Source: Actinobacteria bacterium HGW-Actinobacteria-5 (GTDB lineage Bacteria > Actinomycetota > Actinomycetes > Propionibacteriales > Propionibacteriaceae). Taken from it: a stretch of DNA of 64,000 nt. A program made the position numbers and the translations under genes. The number at the start of each line of letters is the position of its first letter. The first letter of the stretch is position 1. Shown piece after piece: positions 9,345 to 21,803 of this stretch. The DNA lies in the NCBI GenBank assembly GCA_002843035.1, contig PHEV01000006.1:1-64000 (forward strand), read 5' to 3'. The notes under the pieces are model-generated. The model did no database searches. It saw only the letters and a program-made list of their open reading frames with translations, and had not been told where the DNA came from.

Positions 9345-10321
9345 GCTCCGTGGTCGTCGCCGTGGACGGCGGCGGCTCCAAGACCGACGCGGTCGCCGTC
9401 AGCCTCGACGGCGAGGTCGTCGGCCGCACCCGTGGCCCCGGAAGCAGTCCCCACGACGTCGGGCTGGGGGCTTCGGTCGCGCTGATCGACACGCTCGTCC
9501 GCGAGGTGGCCGGCGGGGCAGGAGTGCGGCAGGCCTCGGTGTACCTCTCCGGCCTCGACCTGCCCGCAGAGATCGACGCCTACCGGGAAGCGCTGACCGG
9601 GCTGCCGTGGGCCTCCGGTGGGCTGGACGTCGACAACGACCTTTTCGCGCTGCTGCGCTCCGGCACCGACGAGCCGGACGCGGTGGCCGTGGTCTGCGGC
9701 ACCGGGATGAATGCCGTCGGGGTGCGCGCGGACGGGGCCCGGGTCCGGTTCCTCGCGGTCGGGCCCGTCTCGGGAGACTGGGGTGGCGGTAGCGGGCTGG
9801 GCGGTGAGGCGCTCTGGCACGCCGCTCGGGACGTGGACGGACGCGGCCCCCACACTCTGCTCACCGACGCCGTGGCCAGCCACTTCGGCGTGCCGGTGCC
9901 GACGCTGACCGAGCAGTTGCACCTGGGGGGTCGCGACCATTCCGAACTCGCCGGGCTGGCCCCCGCGGTGTTCGCCGCCGCCGACGCGGGGGATGCGGTG
10001 GCGCAGGGGCTGGTGGACCGACAGGCCGACGAGGTGGTGGCGTTCGTCCGGGCGTGTGTGACCCGGCTGGACCTGACCGCGGCGCCCGTCCCCGTGGTGC
10101 TCGGCGGCAGCATCCTTCGGGCCGGTCACGCCCGCCTCGACGACCGGATCGCCGCCGGGGTCGCGAAGGTCGCCCCGCGGGCCCGGATCATCACGCCGTC
10201 CCAACCGCCGATCGAGGGCGCCGTCCTGCTTGCGCTCACCGCAGCGGGCTCGACCCCGGAAGCCCTGACCCGGGCTGGAGCCGGACCCGTGCGTGAGCGA
10301 CCTCAGGAGCGCAGCGCGTAG
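9335..10321 (+). CDS. BadF/BadG/BcrA/BcrD-type sugar kinase (GlcNAc kinase-like)
   Basis: GTG start VGLSSVVVAVDGGGSKTDAVAV; ASKHA phosphate loop, VCGTGMNAVGV, GPVSGDWGGGSGLG. Confidence 0.8.
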   Translation: MGLSSVVVAVDGGGSKTDAVAVSLDGEVVGRTRGPGSSPHDVGLGASVALIDTLVREVAGGAGVRQASVYLSGLDLPAEIDAYREALTGLPWASGGLDVDNDLFALLRSGTDEPDAVAVVCGTGMNAVGVRADGARVRFLAVGPVSGDWGGGSGLGGEALWHAARDVDGRGPHTLLTDAVASHFGVPVPTLTEQLHLGGRDHSELAGLAPAVFAAADAGDAVAQGLVDRQADEVVAFVRACVTRLDLTAAPVPVVLGGSILRAGHARLDDRIAAGVAKVAPRARIITPSQPPIEGAVLLALTAAGSTPEALTRAGAGPVRERPQERSA

Positions 10322-12297
10322 AGCCAGGCGAGCAGGTAGGTGCGACTCATCCCGTCGTCGATCGAGGTGTCCGAGAGTTTCCCGGCCACGGCAATCGCAC
10401 GATCCCGGTCATCGGGCCCTGCCAGCGCGGAGTACATCAGGATGTAGTCGCCGAACTTCTGATCGAAGTCGTCCCCGACCGCCTCGGTGACATTCGCACG
10501 GATCGACTCCGGGTCGCCAGCGAGGTACATCGACGTCGGGCTCATCGGCAGCAGCAGGATGCCCAGCTTGGCGGCCGGCTCGGGAGAGAACCAGGTCGCG
10601 TAATCACGCTTGCCGCCCCAGTTCAGGCTGATGATCCGGTGGCCGTAGCCGCGCAGGCCGGACAGGTCCGGATTCAGCCACTCGGTGGCCGAGGAGCGCG
10701 CCTCCAGCGAGAGCATCCAGTCGGCCTCGTCGGCCAGCGGCTGGTATCCGACAGCCCTGCCCCACAGCGCGAGCCCTGCGTAGGCGTTGACGGCCTCCGA
10801 CACCGACTCCTGGTTGTTGCCGTCCGCGAACGGGGAGGTGCCGGAAGCCCAGGAGTGCCCCGCGTAGGCATCGAAGGCGCGCCTGTCGGGGAAGTAGCTG
10901 TTGCCTGCGCTGCCGATGTCTGCCGCGACCAGGTTCATCACCGGAGCGAGCCTGCTCGCTGCCGAAGGATCGTGGCCGGCGAGCACGCCCGCCGCGTACA
11001 GGAAGTAGCCGTAGTGGAAGTGATGGTCGTTGTACTCGTCGCTGCCGAAGGCCGCAACGTGCCCGATCACCCCTTTGGTGGACGGGTCGTAGCCGAAGCA
11101 GAACGCGTCCCGCGTCGCGCAGCCCTCGGGATCTGTCCACGTGGTCAGCTGCTCGTCGAGGGTCGCGGCCAGCTTCGAGGCCCGGTCGTCGAGGCCGAGC
11201 GCGTCGGCCACCATCAGCAGCATCGCCACCCGCTGCAGGGCCTTCCCGCCGAAGTAGGTGTCGGCCGGGAAGGCGGGGAGCGAAGCGATGTCAGCGTCGA
11301 GCTGCCGGGTCAGCGAAGCCCGCTCGGCGGAGGTGACGTCGCTGAGGTCGAGGCTCGCCGACGCCCGCGTCCGCGGTGTCGTCCAGCTCAGCTCAGTACC
11401 GGCGCACAGTCGCAGCGTCCCGTAGATCGACGGGTACTCGCCGAGCGTGCAGGTCCCGCCCGCCTGCTGGGGCAGTCGGGCGATCGCGGTCGGCCCGTCG
11501 CTCGCGTAGGCGAGCGTCGTGTCGACCTGGTCCTCCCCCACCCGGTAGGCGATCGACGATCCGGTCGGGACGTGTGCGGACGCGGCGAGCAGCCCGCCCG
11601 GTTCCTGTCCGTCGGGTACCGCCCAGAACACGACCTGACCGCCGGCGGAGACCCGAACGGAGGTTCCGGACACCTCCGCGCTCCCGGTGGCCATCGCATA
11701 GTGGGTCGCGCCGAACTGGGCGACCCACAGCCCGTCCCCTGCCGCGGTGAAGCCGTCGGGGATGGTGAGCGTTGTCGCCCGGGACGCCGCCCAGGCAACG
11801 AACGGCCAGCCTTGGGCGATCGTGGTGTGGCCGATGGCCTTCCCGTCCGCGTCCCGGTTCTCCATCACGACGACGGACGGATCGTCGCTCGTCACGACGG
11901 ACGTCCTGGCGCCCAGCCCGACGTCCACCACGGGGGCGTAGCCTCCCGCAATCGTGTCCGCGCCGGCGGTCACCGTCGGCAGGCCGAAAGCGAAGCCGTC
12001 GTCGGTCAGCCCGAACGAGAGCGGGAGGGGGAACACCGGCTGCGGCTTGGCGCCGAAGACCAGGCCCGAGTACCAGCGGTTCGTCGGAGGCGTGAGGCCG
12101 TCGCCCAGGCGGACGCCGTCCAGTGGTTTCGCCGCCACCGGGCTGATCCCGTCGACCGCACTCGAGACCTGCTGATCGCCGAAGACCGTCGCCGTCGAGG
12201 TCGGCGTCGCGCCCGGCACCCCGTCGGCCGGGTCCATCATGCCGGCGCAGCCCGCCAGCGGCATAAGCGCGGCAGCGAGGATCGCGGCGAACCTCAT
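10303..12297 (-). CDS. GH81 family endo-beta-1,3-glucanase-like lipoprotein
   Basis: Lipobox MPLAGC; TPPTNRWYSGLVFG near N-terminus, NDHHFHYGYFLYAAGVLA and GNNQESVSEAVNAYAGL typical of GH81. Confidence 0.85.
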   Translation of the reverse strand: MRFAAILAAALMPLAGCAGMMDPADGVPGATPTSTATVFGDQQVSSAVDGISPVAAKPLDGVRLGDGLTPPTNRWYSGLVFGAKPQPVFPLPLSFGLTDDGFAFGLPTVTAGADTIAGGYAPVVDVGLGARTSVVTSDDPSVVVMENRDADGKAIGHTTIAQGWPFVAWAASRATTLTIPDGFTAAGDGLWVAQFGATHYAMATGSAEVSGTSVRVSAGGQVVFWAVPDGQEPGGLLAASAHVPTGSSIAYRVGEDQVDTTLAYASDGPTAIARLPQQAGGTCTLGEYPSIYGTLRLCAGTELSWTTPRTRASASLDLSDVTSAERASLTRQLDADIASLPAFPADTYFGGKALQRVAMLLMVADALGLDDRASKLAATLDEQLTTWTDPEGCATRDAFCFGYDPSTKGVIGHVAAFGSDEYNDHHFHYGYFLYAAGVLAGHDPSAASRLAPVMNLVAADIGSAGNSYFPDRRAFDAYAGHSWASGTSPFADGNNQESVSEAVNAYAGLALWGRAVGYQPLADEADWMLSLEARSSATEWLNPDLSGLRGYGHRIISLNWGGKRDYATWFSPEPAAKLGILLLPMSPTSMYLAGDPESIRANVTEAVGDDFDQKFGDYILMYSALAGPDDRDRAIAVAGKLSDTSIDDGMSRTYLLAWLYALRS

Positions 12298-13028
12298 CGA
12301 AGGCCCACCTGCTGCAGCAGGTCGTTCACCGCGTCAGTGATCGGCGCGAACCAGCTGCTGTCAGCCAGCCCGACCGTGACGATCACCGGTGCCCCCGGCT
12401 CGGCCAGGGTCTGCTGGTCCAGGCCGCGCAGCGCGTCGGAGGTGATCCTCAACGTGCTCACGGTGCCGTCGACGCCGCTGGTCACAGAGACCTTCTCCAC
12501 AGTGCCCGTGACCACCTGGTCGTTGGGCAGCGTGATCCGCGCAGGCTCGCCGGTCGCCACGCGGGCGTAGTCGCGCGGAACCAGCCGGAAGCTGGCCTCG
12601 ACGTAGCGCTCACCCCCGGTCAGCTCGGCAAGGGCTCCGCCCGCGGGCACGGAGTTGCCCTGCATGGCGTTGAGCTTGTCGATCCTTCCGGCCGTGACCG
12701 CGTAGTAGGTGATCGTCCCGCTCGCCCGGTTGAGCTTGTAGGCCTCGGTGTCCGCGACCTCGAGACCGTTGGCGATGTCCTCCTTCAGCTGCAGGCTCTG
12801 CACGACGAACAGCTCCTGCCCGGACTCGACGGTGTCGCCCTCCGCGACCAGTTGCCTGACCACCGTGCCGGCGTGATCGGCACCGACGGTGTAGGTGTCG
12901 GCCGCGACCTGGGCGGAGTAGCTGGTGATCTGGTTCTGCCGATGGTTGAAGATCAGGGTCAGTCCGAACACGAGCGCGATCACGGCGGCCACGCCGCCGA
13001 ACAGTCGGAAGCGATTCTCCCAGGTCAT
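12294..13028 (-). CDS. HlyD/membrane-fusion-like protein with one N-terminal TM segment
   Basis: MTWENRFRLFGGVAAVIALVFGLTLIF anchor, biotinyl/lipoyl-like HAGTVVRQLVAEGDTVESGQELFVVQS; overlaps flanking genes. Confidence 0.7.
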   Translation of the reverse strand: MTWENRFRLFGGVAAVIALVFGLTLIFNHRQNQITSYSAQVAADTYTVGADHAGTVVRQLVAEGDTVESGQELFVVQSLQLKEDIANGLEVADTEAYKLNRASGTITYYAVTAGRIDKLNAMQGNSVPAGGALAELTGGERYVEASFRLVPRDYARVATGEPARITLPNDQVVTGTVEKVSVTSGVDGTVSTLRITSDALRGLDQQTLAEPGAPVIVTVGLADSSWFAPITDAVNDLLQQVGLR

Positions 13029-14683
13029 GACAGTCCTCCTTCGGTGCGGGCGCCCAGCAGGGCGAACCGGCGGGGTGGGCGTTCCTTGGCCCGGACGGGC
13101 AGGCCCGCCGGACGCGGACGGAAGTGCTCGACGACGGCGACGGCGAGGAACGCCCCCAGTGCCGCAGTGTTGGTGAGGTTCCACGCGGTGGCGAGCGACA
13201 ACTGGGTGTTGTTCAGGTCTCGCCAGATCGCCACGGCCGAGGTCAGGGCGAGGAATACGAACAGGTACACCTGCGGCCTGATGAACGCGAACGGAGAGCT
13301 GCGCCGGCCCTCGGAGCCGGTCACGTGCCAGCGTTGCTCCTTGCCCGAGAGGGCGTTCATGAGCGCCTGGTGGTAGATCGGGAAGCTCGCCGTGGAGAGC
13401 AGCAGTACCTCCCACCGGAACGAGCCCAGGGTGAAGGACGCCAGCAGGATCTGCATCACGTAGAACCCCGCGTACGCCAGGGCCCAGGTGGTGAAGCTCG
13501 TCCCGAGCGTCACTGGCCGAAGGTCGAAGAACACCTCGAGGGCCGGAACGAGCAGCAGCACGCCCGGGGCGATCCCGGTCAGATAGTGGGTGGCGGTGAC
13601 GAAGTACATCAGGCGCTGGTCGAGCGTGAGCCGGCGCCTGGGACTCAGCGGGTTGTGCGTGAACAGGATCTCGAAACCGCCGGTCGCCCAGCGAAGCTGC
13701 TGCTTGGTGTAGTCCTCGATCGTCTCCGGCGCATCGCCGACGGCCAGCACGTCGGGGATGTAGACACTGCGCCAGCCGCGCTCGTGCAGCATCAGCGACG
13801 TCCACACGTCCTCCGACTTGGAGTCGGTGTAGATTCCGCCGACGTCGTCGACCGCGGTTCGCCGGAACACCACGTTGGTGCCCACGCAGAAGGCCGCGTT
13901 GAAGTGATTGCGCCCGGGCTGGACGAAGCGGTAGAAGACGGTCTGCATGTAGCCCGCGCCGCGCGAGACGAAGTTCCTGAGGTTGCCGTAACTCTGCGGG
14001 GTCTGCACGAAGGCGACGGCAGGATCGGTGAAGAAGGGCATGGTCTCAACCAGGAACTCGGGCCTGGGCACGAAATCCGCGTCGAAGATGCAGAAGTAGT
14101 CGGTCTTGATCTGGCTGAGCGCGTGATTCACGTTGCCCGCCTTCGCCCCGCCGCTGCTCAGCCGCCGCAGATACCCGACCCCGAGCTCGGCCGCGAGGTC
14201 GCGGACCTCGTCGCTCCTGCCGTCGTCGAGGATCCACGTCGAGTGGCGTCCACGGACGTCCCGTGCAGCGCTGGCGGTACGCCGGATCACGTCGAGCGGT
14301 TCGCCGTAACACGTGATCAGGACGGCGACGGAGACTTCCTTCCCGTCGAGCAGGAGGGGTGCGTCCTGCTCGGGCCGGTCGTCGAGGAGCGCCTGCCGGG
14401 CAGCGAAGTAGGCGTGGTCACGTGGGCTCTTCGAACCGGCGAGGATGGTCCACATCGCCAGCAGGGCATGGGTGATCAGGATCGCCTCGGCGACGATCAC
14501 CAGGCTGTAGGGCAGGGCGTCACCCCGGCTGGCCGGGTTGAGCAGGAAGACCGCGTAGAAGACGATGCCGCCGGTCGCAATGAGCGTGAGCAGGATCATC
14601 ACCGGCGAGTAGGGATTCCGGACCAGCTCCCTGCGGGCCAATTCATCCGGACCGGCGACCGATCTCAAGTCATGGGTTGGCAT
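13025..14683 (-). CDS. Processive family 2 glycosyltransferase (BcsA/curdlan-synthase-like)
   Basis: DDGRSDEV, DADFVP, KSEDVWTSLMLHERGW, QQLRWATGG (QxxRW) motifs plus several TM segments; start taken at MPTHDLRSVAG. Confidence 0.8.
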   Translation of the reverse strand: MPTHDLRSVAGPDELARRELVRNPYSPVMILLTLIATGGIVFYAVFLLNPASRGDALPYSLVIVAEAILITHALLAMWTILAGSKSPRDHAYFAARQALLDDRPEQDAPLLLDGKEVSVAVLITCYGEPLDVIRRTASAARDVRGRHSTWILDDGRSDEVRDLAAELGVGYLRRLSSGGAKAGNVNHALSQIKTDYFCIFDADFVPRPEFLVETMPFFTDPAVAFVQTPQSYGNLRNFVSRGAGYMQTVFYRFVQPGRNHFNAAFCVGTNVVFRRTAVDDVGGIYTDSKSEDVWTSLMLHERGWRSVYIPDVLAVGDAPETIEDYTKQQLRWATGGFEILFTHNPLSPRRRLTLDQRLMYFVTATHYLTGIAPGVLLLVPALEVFFDLRPVTLGTSFTTWALAYAGFYVMQILLASFTLGSFRWEVLLLSTASFPIYHQALMNALSGKEQRWHVTGSEGRRSSPFAFIRPQVYLFVFLALTSAVAIWRDLNNTQLSLATAWNLTNTAALGAFLAVAVVEHFRPRPAGLPVRAKERPPRRFALLGARTEGGLS

Positions 14684-14910
14684 TTCGATCCCTGGAGTCG
14701 TGATGCCGCAGGCGTGCCTCGGGAGGCTTCCCGCGGCGTCGCTGAAAGGGCAAAGCCGGCACTCGAGAGAATCCCGTCCGGCATTGTCGTGGTCGGGGTG
14801 TTCCCCGTCCATTGCTTTCCACGGTGGCAGGCATGGACCCGGATCGCAAATCCCGAAGTCGGAGATCTCAGGCAGCCTCGCCAGAATTCGCAGTACCACT
14901 GACGAAATGC

Positions 14911-15207
14911 TTACGCAAAGTTGCCCATGAAGCCGAACATCAGCACGCTGAACAGTACGAAGGTGCCGAGCACGGCCCACCACCGCCACGAGACCCTGCC
15001 GGTGCGTGCGTCCATGCCGGTCGCGACCACGGCTGCGATGGTGGTGCCGAGGTTCAGGGCGGTCATGAACAGCCCGAACCAGTAGATGCGCCCGTCCACC
15101 TGGATCCAGGAGATGTAGGCGACGGTGAGGAAGCACGCGGTGAGACCCAGGAAGCTGAGCAGGATCGGCACCCACCAGGGCGTCGGGGTGGGCAGCTTCT
15201 TCGCCAT
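14911..15207 (-). CDS. Small membrane protein of unknown function
   Basis: 98 aa with three predicted TM stretches; starts 3 bp after the purA stop. Confidence 0.6.
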   Translation of the reverse strand: MAKKLPTPTPWWVPILLSFLGLTACFLTVAYISWIQVDGRIYWFGLFMTALNLGTTIAAVVATGMDARTGRVSWRWWAVLGTFVLFSVLMFGFMGNFA

Positions 15208-15209
15208 GG

Positions 15210-16550
<1,341 letters not shown>

Positions 16551-16590
16551 TTACCTTACCGGCTGCGCGGCACGGCCGACCCGATCGCGC

Positions 16591-17208
16591 TCAGGCCGCG
16601 AGCAGCCGGACGCCACCGGTGAGGACGAGCAGGGCGATCAGGTTTGCCGCGACGGCCAGCCAGAACGCCAGCTGGAAGCTCGTCTTGCGGTTCTTGTGCC
16701 GCAGCACCTGCTGGGCCACGACCGCGCCCGGCCAGCCACCGAGCAGCGAGGCCAGCAGCAGCGTCCGCTCGGGAGTGCGCCGGGTGCCAGCCACCGCCGC
16801 CCGCTTGTCCGCGGCGTACAGCAGGTAGGCCAGCACACTCAGGACGAGGTAGGCCAGCGGGAACCAGAGCGCTGCGCCCAGGCGAGCGACGGCGAGCCAC
16901 AGGTACGCGGCGACGGCCAGCACCGGGAGGAAGGCCGCCCAGTCGATCGCGCCGCGGCGCGGGGGCCGACGGGTGGCGTGACCCGGCAACGCGTGGACCC
17001 GGCTGGCCCGGACCGCGCACGGGCGTCCGTCCGGTGCGGACCCGACCTCGAACTGCACGAAGTCGCCGGACTGCGGACGTCCGCCGGCCGGGTCGAAGGC
17101 GGAGATGTGTACGAACGTCCGCCGTCCACCGGTCTCGACGAACCCGAACCCCCGTTCGTCGCTCCACTCGGCGAGCACGCCCGTATGGCGGGCGGCGCGC
17201 GGACTCAT
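16591..17208 (-). CDS. Cold-shock domain + DUF1294 membrane protein
   Basis: [29 protein letters not shown] (CSD) followed by DUF1294-like LYAADKRAA...[18 protein letters not shown]. Confidence 0.8.
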   Translation of the reverse strand: MSPRAARHTGVLAEWSDERGFGFVETGGRRTFVHISAFDPAGGRPQSGDFVQFEVGSAPDGRPCAVRASRVHALPGHATRRPPRRGAIDWAAFLPVLAVAAYLWLAVARLGAALWFPLAYLVLSVLAYLLYAADKRAAVAGTRRTPERTLLLASLLGGWPGAVVAQQVLRHKNRKTSFQLAFWLAVAANLIALLVLTGGVRLLAA

Positions 17209-17340
17209 GCCGCGATCGTAGCGGTGGCCGGACCGGTCCCTGCCCGACGTGGCGCAGTCGGTACCGCGATCCGGCTGCACTGCCCCGGTGTGGCTCGGCC
17301 GATGAGGATTGCCGGCAAGTGGCGACCCAAGGAGATAGTC

Positions 17341-17354
17341 TGAGAGCGCTTCCA
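17341..17354. promoter_or_regulatory. CebR-like LacI-family operator upstream of GH94
   Basis: TGAGAGCGCTTCCA versus CebR box TGGGAGCGCTCCCA (2 mismatches), about 73 bp upstream of the GH94 start. Confidence 0.55.
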
Positions 17355-17426
17355 GTGCGCTGGCCACGTTGTTCCGGCCGCGCTGGCGGCAGCACCGGCG
17401 ACCACACCTCAGCGGGGAGGCAACCC

Positions 17427-19901
17427 ATGCAGTACGGGCATTTCGACGACGCGGCCCGCGAGTACGTCATCACCACGCCGCGCACGCCGTATCCCTGGAT
17501 CAACTACCTGGGTTCCGAGGAGTTCTTCTCCCTGCGGTCCCACCTGGGCGGCGGCTACTCGTTCTACCGCGACGCCCGGATGCGCAGGCTCACCCGCTAC
17601 CGCTACAACAACCTGCCCACCGACGCGGGCGGGCACTACCTCTACGTCAACGACGGCGGCGATGTGTGGTCACCGACCTGGATGCCGGTCCAGGCCGAAC
17701 TGGACCGCTTCGAGGCGCGCCACGGCCTGGGCTACTCGACGATCACCGGCGCGCGCGGCGGGGCGGAGGTGAGCACCACCTCCTTCGTCCCGATCGGGGT
17801 GAACGCCGAGGTGCAGCGGGTGCGGGTCTCCAACCTCACCGACGCCGCCAAACACCTCACCCTGTTCTCCTTCGTCGAGTTCGCGCTCTGGAATGCCTAC
17901 GACGACCAGACGAACTACCAGCGCAATCTCTCCATCGGCGAGGTCGAGGTCGAGCCGCACACCCCGTCGGGCGGATCGGCGATCTACCACCGCACCGAGT
18001 ACCGCGAGCGGCGCAACCACTATGCGGTGTTCGCCGTGAACGCTCCTGCGGCGGGCTTCGACACCGACCGCGAGACCTTCCTCGGCGGCCCGTACGCATC
18101 CTTCGCCGACGCCGCCGTGCCCCGCACGGGCCACTCGGCGAACTCCGTCGCCTCCGGCTGGTACCCGATCGGCTCGCACAGCATCGAACTCGATCTGGCG
18201 CCCGGCGCGACCACAGACCTCGTCCTCGTGCTCGGGTATCTGGAGAACGAGCCGGACGCGAAGTGGGCCGACCCCGAACAGCAGGTGATCAACAAGTCCG
18301 GCGCGCATGACCTCCTGGCCCGTTTCGCGACCGCCGACGCGGCCGACGCGGCGCTGGTCGAGCTGAAGGACTACTGGACCAGCCTGCTGGACACCTACAC
18401 GGTCGCCTCCACCGACCCGAAGCTCGACCGGATGGTCAACGTCTGGAACCAGTACCAGTGCATGGTCACCTTCAACATGTCCCGCTCGGCCTCCTACTTC
18501 GAGACCGGGATCGGCCGCGGCATGGGCTTCCGGGACTCCAACCAGGACCTGCTGGGCTTCGTCCACCTGGTGCCGGAACGGGCGCGCGAGCGGATCATCG
18601 ACATCGCGTCCACCCAGTTCACCGACGGCAGTGCCTACCACCAGTACCAGCCCCTGACCAAGCGCGGGAACAACGACGTCGGCTCGGGCTTCAACGACGA
18701 CCCGCTGTGGCTGGTGGCGGGGGTGGCCGGCTACCTGAAGGAGACCGGCGACGACTCGATCCTGGACGAGCCGGTGCCGTTCGACAACGAGCCGGGCAGC
18801 GAAGCTCCCCTCTGGGAGCACCTGGTGCGCTCCTTCGAGTTCGTGCGAAACCACCTCGGCCCGCACGGCCTGCCCCTGATCGGGCGCGCCGACTGGAACG
18901 ACTGCCTGAACCTGAACTGCTTCTCCGCCGAGCCGGGCGAACCGTTCCAGACCACGGAGAACAAGGCCGGCGGCGCCGCAGAGTCGGTGTTCATCGCCGC
19001 CCAGTTCGTGCTGTACGGCACCGATTACGCGGCCATCGCCCGCCGGCGTGGTCTGGATGCGGTGGCCGCGGACGCCGAGGCCGCGGTCGAGCGGATGCGG
19101 TCGACGATCCTCGAGCACGGCTGGGACGGCGAGTGGTTCCTGCGGGCCTACGACTACTTCGGCCACCCGGTGGGCACGGGCGCGGACAGCGAGGGACGGA
19201 TCTGGATCGAGCCGCAGGGGTTCGCGGTGATGGCGGGAGTCGGGCTGGGTTCGGGCCCGGACGACACCACCGCCCCGGCCGTCCGGGCGCTGGATTCCGT
19301 CGCCGAACTGCTCGGCCCCCCGCACGGCCTCGTGCTGCAGTACCCCGCCTACACCACCTACCGGATCGAGCTGGGCGAGGTGTCCACCTACCCGCCGGGC
19401 TACAAGGAGAACGGCGGCGTGTTCTGCCACAACAACCCGTGGGTGATCATCGCCGAGACGATCCTCGGACGGGGCGCGCGCGCCTTCGACTACTACCGGC
19501 GGATCACCCCGTCCTACCGGGAGGAGATCAGCGACGTCCACCGGCTCGAGCCCTACGTCTACGCCCAGATGATCGCGGGCAAGCAGGCAGTCCGGGCCGG
19601 CGAGGCGAAGAACTCCTGGCTGACCGGTACCGCGGCCTGGAACTTCGTTGCGGTCTCGCAGTACCTGCTCGGCGTCCGCCCCGACTACGACGCCCTGGTG
19701 ATCGACCCGCAACTGGGCCCGGACGTGCCCTCATGCACGGTCACCCGGAAACTGCGCGGTGCCACCTACATCGTCGAGGTGACCAACTCCGGCGCCGAGG
19801 GCTCCCGGGCGCGCCTCGTCGTCGACGGGACGCCGGTGGCCGGCAACCGGGTGCCCTACGCCCCGCAGGGCAGCACCGTCCGCATCCTCGCCACCCTGTA
19901 G
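17427..19901 (+). CDS. GH94 cellobiose (or related beta-glucan disaccharide) phosphorylase
   Basis: [95 protein letters not shown]. Confidence 0.88.
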   Translation: MQYGHFDDAAREYVITTPRTPYPWINYLGSEEFFSLRSHLGGGYSFYRDARMRRLTRYRYNNLPTDAGGHYLYVNDGGDVWSPTWMPVQAELDRFEARHGLGYSTITGARGGAEVSTTSFVPIGVNAEVQRVRVSNLTDAAKHLTLFSFVEFALWNAYDDQTNYQRNLSIGEVEVEPHTPSGGSAIYHRTEYRERRNHYAVFAVNAPAAGFDTDRETFLGGPYASFADAAVPRTGHSANSVASGWYPIGSHSIELDLAPGATTDLVLVLGYLENEPDAKWADPEQQVINKSGAHDLLARFATADAADAALVELKDYWTSLLDTYTVASTDPKLDRMVNVWNQYQCMVTFNMSRSASYFETGIGRGMGFRDSNQDLLGFVHLVPERARERIIDIASTQFTDGSAYHQYQPLTKRGNNDVGSGFNDDPLWLVAGVAGYLKETGDDSILDEPVPFDNEPGSEAPLWEHLVRSFEFVRNHLGPHGLPLIGRADWNDCLNLNCFSAEPGEPFQTTENKAGGAAESVFIAAQFVLYGTDYAAIARRRGLDAVAADAEAAVERMRSTILEHGWDGEWFLRAYDYFGHPVGTGADSEGRIWIEPQGFAVMAGVGLGSGPDDTTAPAVRALDSVAELLGPPHGLVLQYPAYTTYRIELGEVSTYPPGYKENGGVFCHNNPWVIIAETILGRGARAFDYYRRITPSYREEISDVHRLEPYVYAQMIAGKQAVRAGEAKNSWLTGTAAWNFVAVSQYLLGVRPDYDALVIDPQLGPDVPSCTVTRKLRGATYIVEVTNSGAEGSRARLVVDGTPVAGNRVPYAPQGSTVRILATL

Positions 19902-19909
19902 GCGCGAAA

Positions 19910-19935
19910 CGGCCCGGGGCCGAAGCCCCGGGCCG
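19910..19935. terminator. Bidirectional hairpin terminator between convergent genes
   Basis: Perfect 11-bp stem CGGCCCGGGGC-CGAA-GCCCCGGGCCG between GH94 and fba stops. Confidence 0.75.
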
Positions 19936-19956
19936 CCGCAGACCGGTCTGCGAGGA

Positions 19957-20979
<1,023 letters not shown>

Positions 20980-21181
20980 TCGGTTGACCTCTCCTAGGTG
21001 ACAGCGGCCCGCGACAACGCGACCCGCCTGGCAGAACAGCTCCAGTCTCTCAAATGTGGGACGGCGATGCTCCAACCCGGCAGAGATTGGACGCGGCATT
21101 CGAGGCATCGCCGCAGGGACGTCCCTGCGAGCGCGCGTCACCGTCCGGGAGGGTGCGGGTCCGGCCAGGCCCGCCTCCGGC

Positions 21182-21706
21182 TCAGTCCAGGCGGGAGAGG
21201 TCCACCCAGGCCCGCCCGGCGGACAGCACGCGGACCGCGGCATCCAGAGTGGCCGGCATGGTGTCGGTGTAGTCCAGCGGCACCCGGCTGGTGGAACGGT
21301 CGCGGCCGGTCGTCACGAGGGCCGTGGACGAGCCGAGGGCGCCCGGACGGACCACCACCGAGCCCACCTCGGGCCAGACCAGCCAGCGCTGGCCGATCAG
21401 GATGCCGTCACGGTTCAGGCCGATGGCCAGGCCGGGCCGGGCGAGCTCGGCGTCCCTGCGCACGCGCAACAGCTGGATCACGCTGAACCCCACCGAGACA
21501 AGCCCGGCCGCTGCGGAGGTCCCGATGATCCACGGGGCCCAGGCACCGAACTGCTCGGGCCACACCCACCAGGCGACGCCCGCGATCACGATGCCCAGCA
21601 CCATCGAGCCGATTCGCCACAGCAGCAGGCTGCGCGCCTGCGCGAGGTGCCGCTCGGCCACGCCCTCGGCGTAGTAGATCCCGTACTCGTCGTTCATCGC
21701 GCTCAA
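21182..21706 (-). CDS. Hypothetical membrane protein
   Basis: 174 aa, two TM segments (VLGIVIAGVAWWVWP, WIIGTSAAAGLVSVGFSV). Confidence 0.6.
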   Translation of the reverse strand: MSAMNDEYGIYYAEGVAERHLAQARSLLLWRIGSMVLGIVIAGVAWWVWPEQFGAWAPWIIGTSAAAGLVSVGFSVIQLLRVRRDAELARPGLAIGLNRDGILIGQRWLVWPEVGSVVVRPGALGSSTALVTTGRDRSTSRVPLDYTDTMPATLDAAVRVLSAGRAWVDLSRLD

Positions 21707-21721
21707 TCCTAGGCTCGCCGT

Positions 21722-21800
21722 GGCCCGGGTTGGGGACGGTTCCTAACCCGGTCCAGCCTCAGCAGGTGGACCGGGTTCGGAACCGTCCCCGATTCGGTCC
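21722..21800. repeat. GGGGACGGTTC-core repeat, family B, locus 3 (units 21722-21754 and 21768-21800, inverted)
   Basis: GGCCCGGGTTGGGGACGGTTCCTAACCCGGTCC and GGACCGGGTTCGGAACCGTCCCCGATTCGGTCC; ends 3 nt from the methyltransferase stop codon. Confidence 0.9.
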
Positions 21801-21803
21801 GGG

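Noticed and set aside
14701-14800. Possible c-di-GMP (GEMM) or glycine riboswitch, suggested by plus-strand GGGCAAAGCCGG
   Set aside because: Wrong strand relative to the GT2 gene and the conserved core elements are not in the required order; kept only as an unexplained leader.
13025-15175. Long N-terminal extension of the GT2 ORF
   Set aside because: Upstream residues have no glycosyltransferase character and overlap the small membrane protein gene in another frame; start set at 14683.
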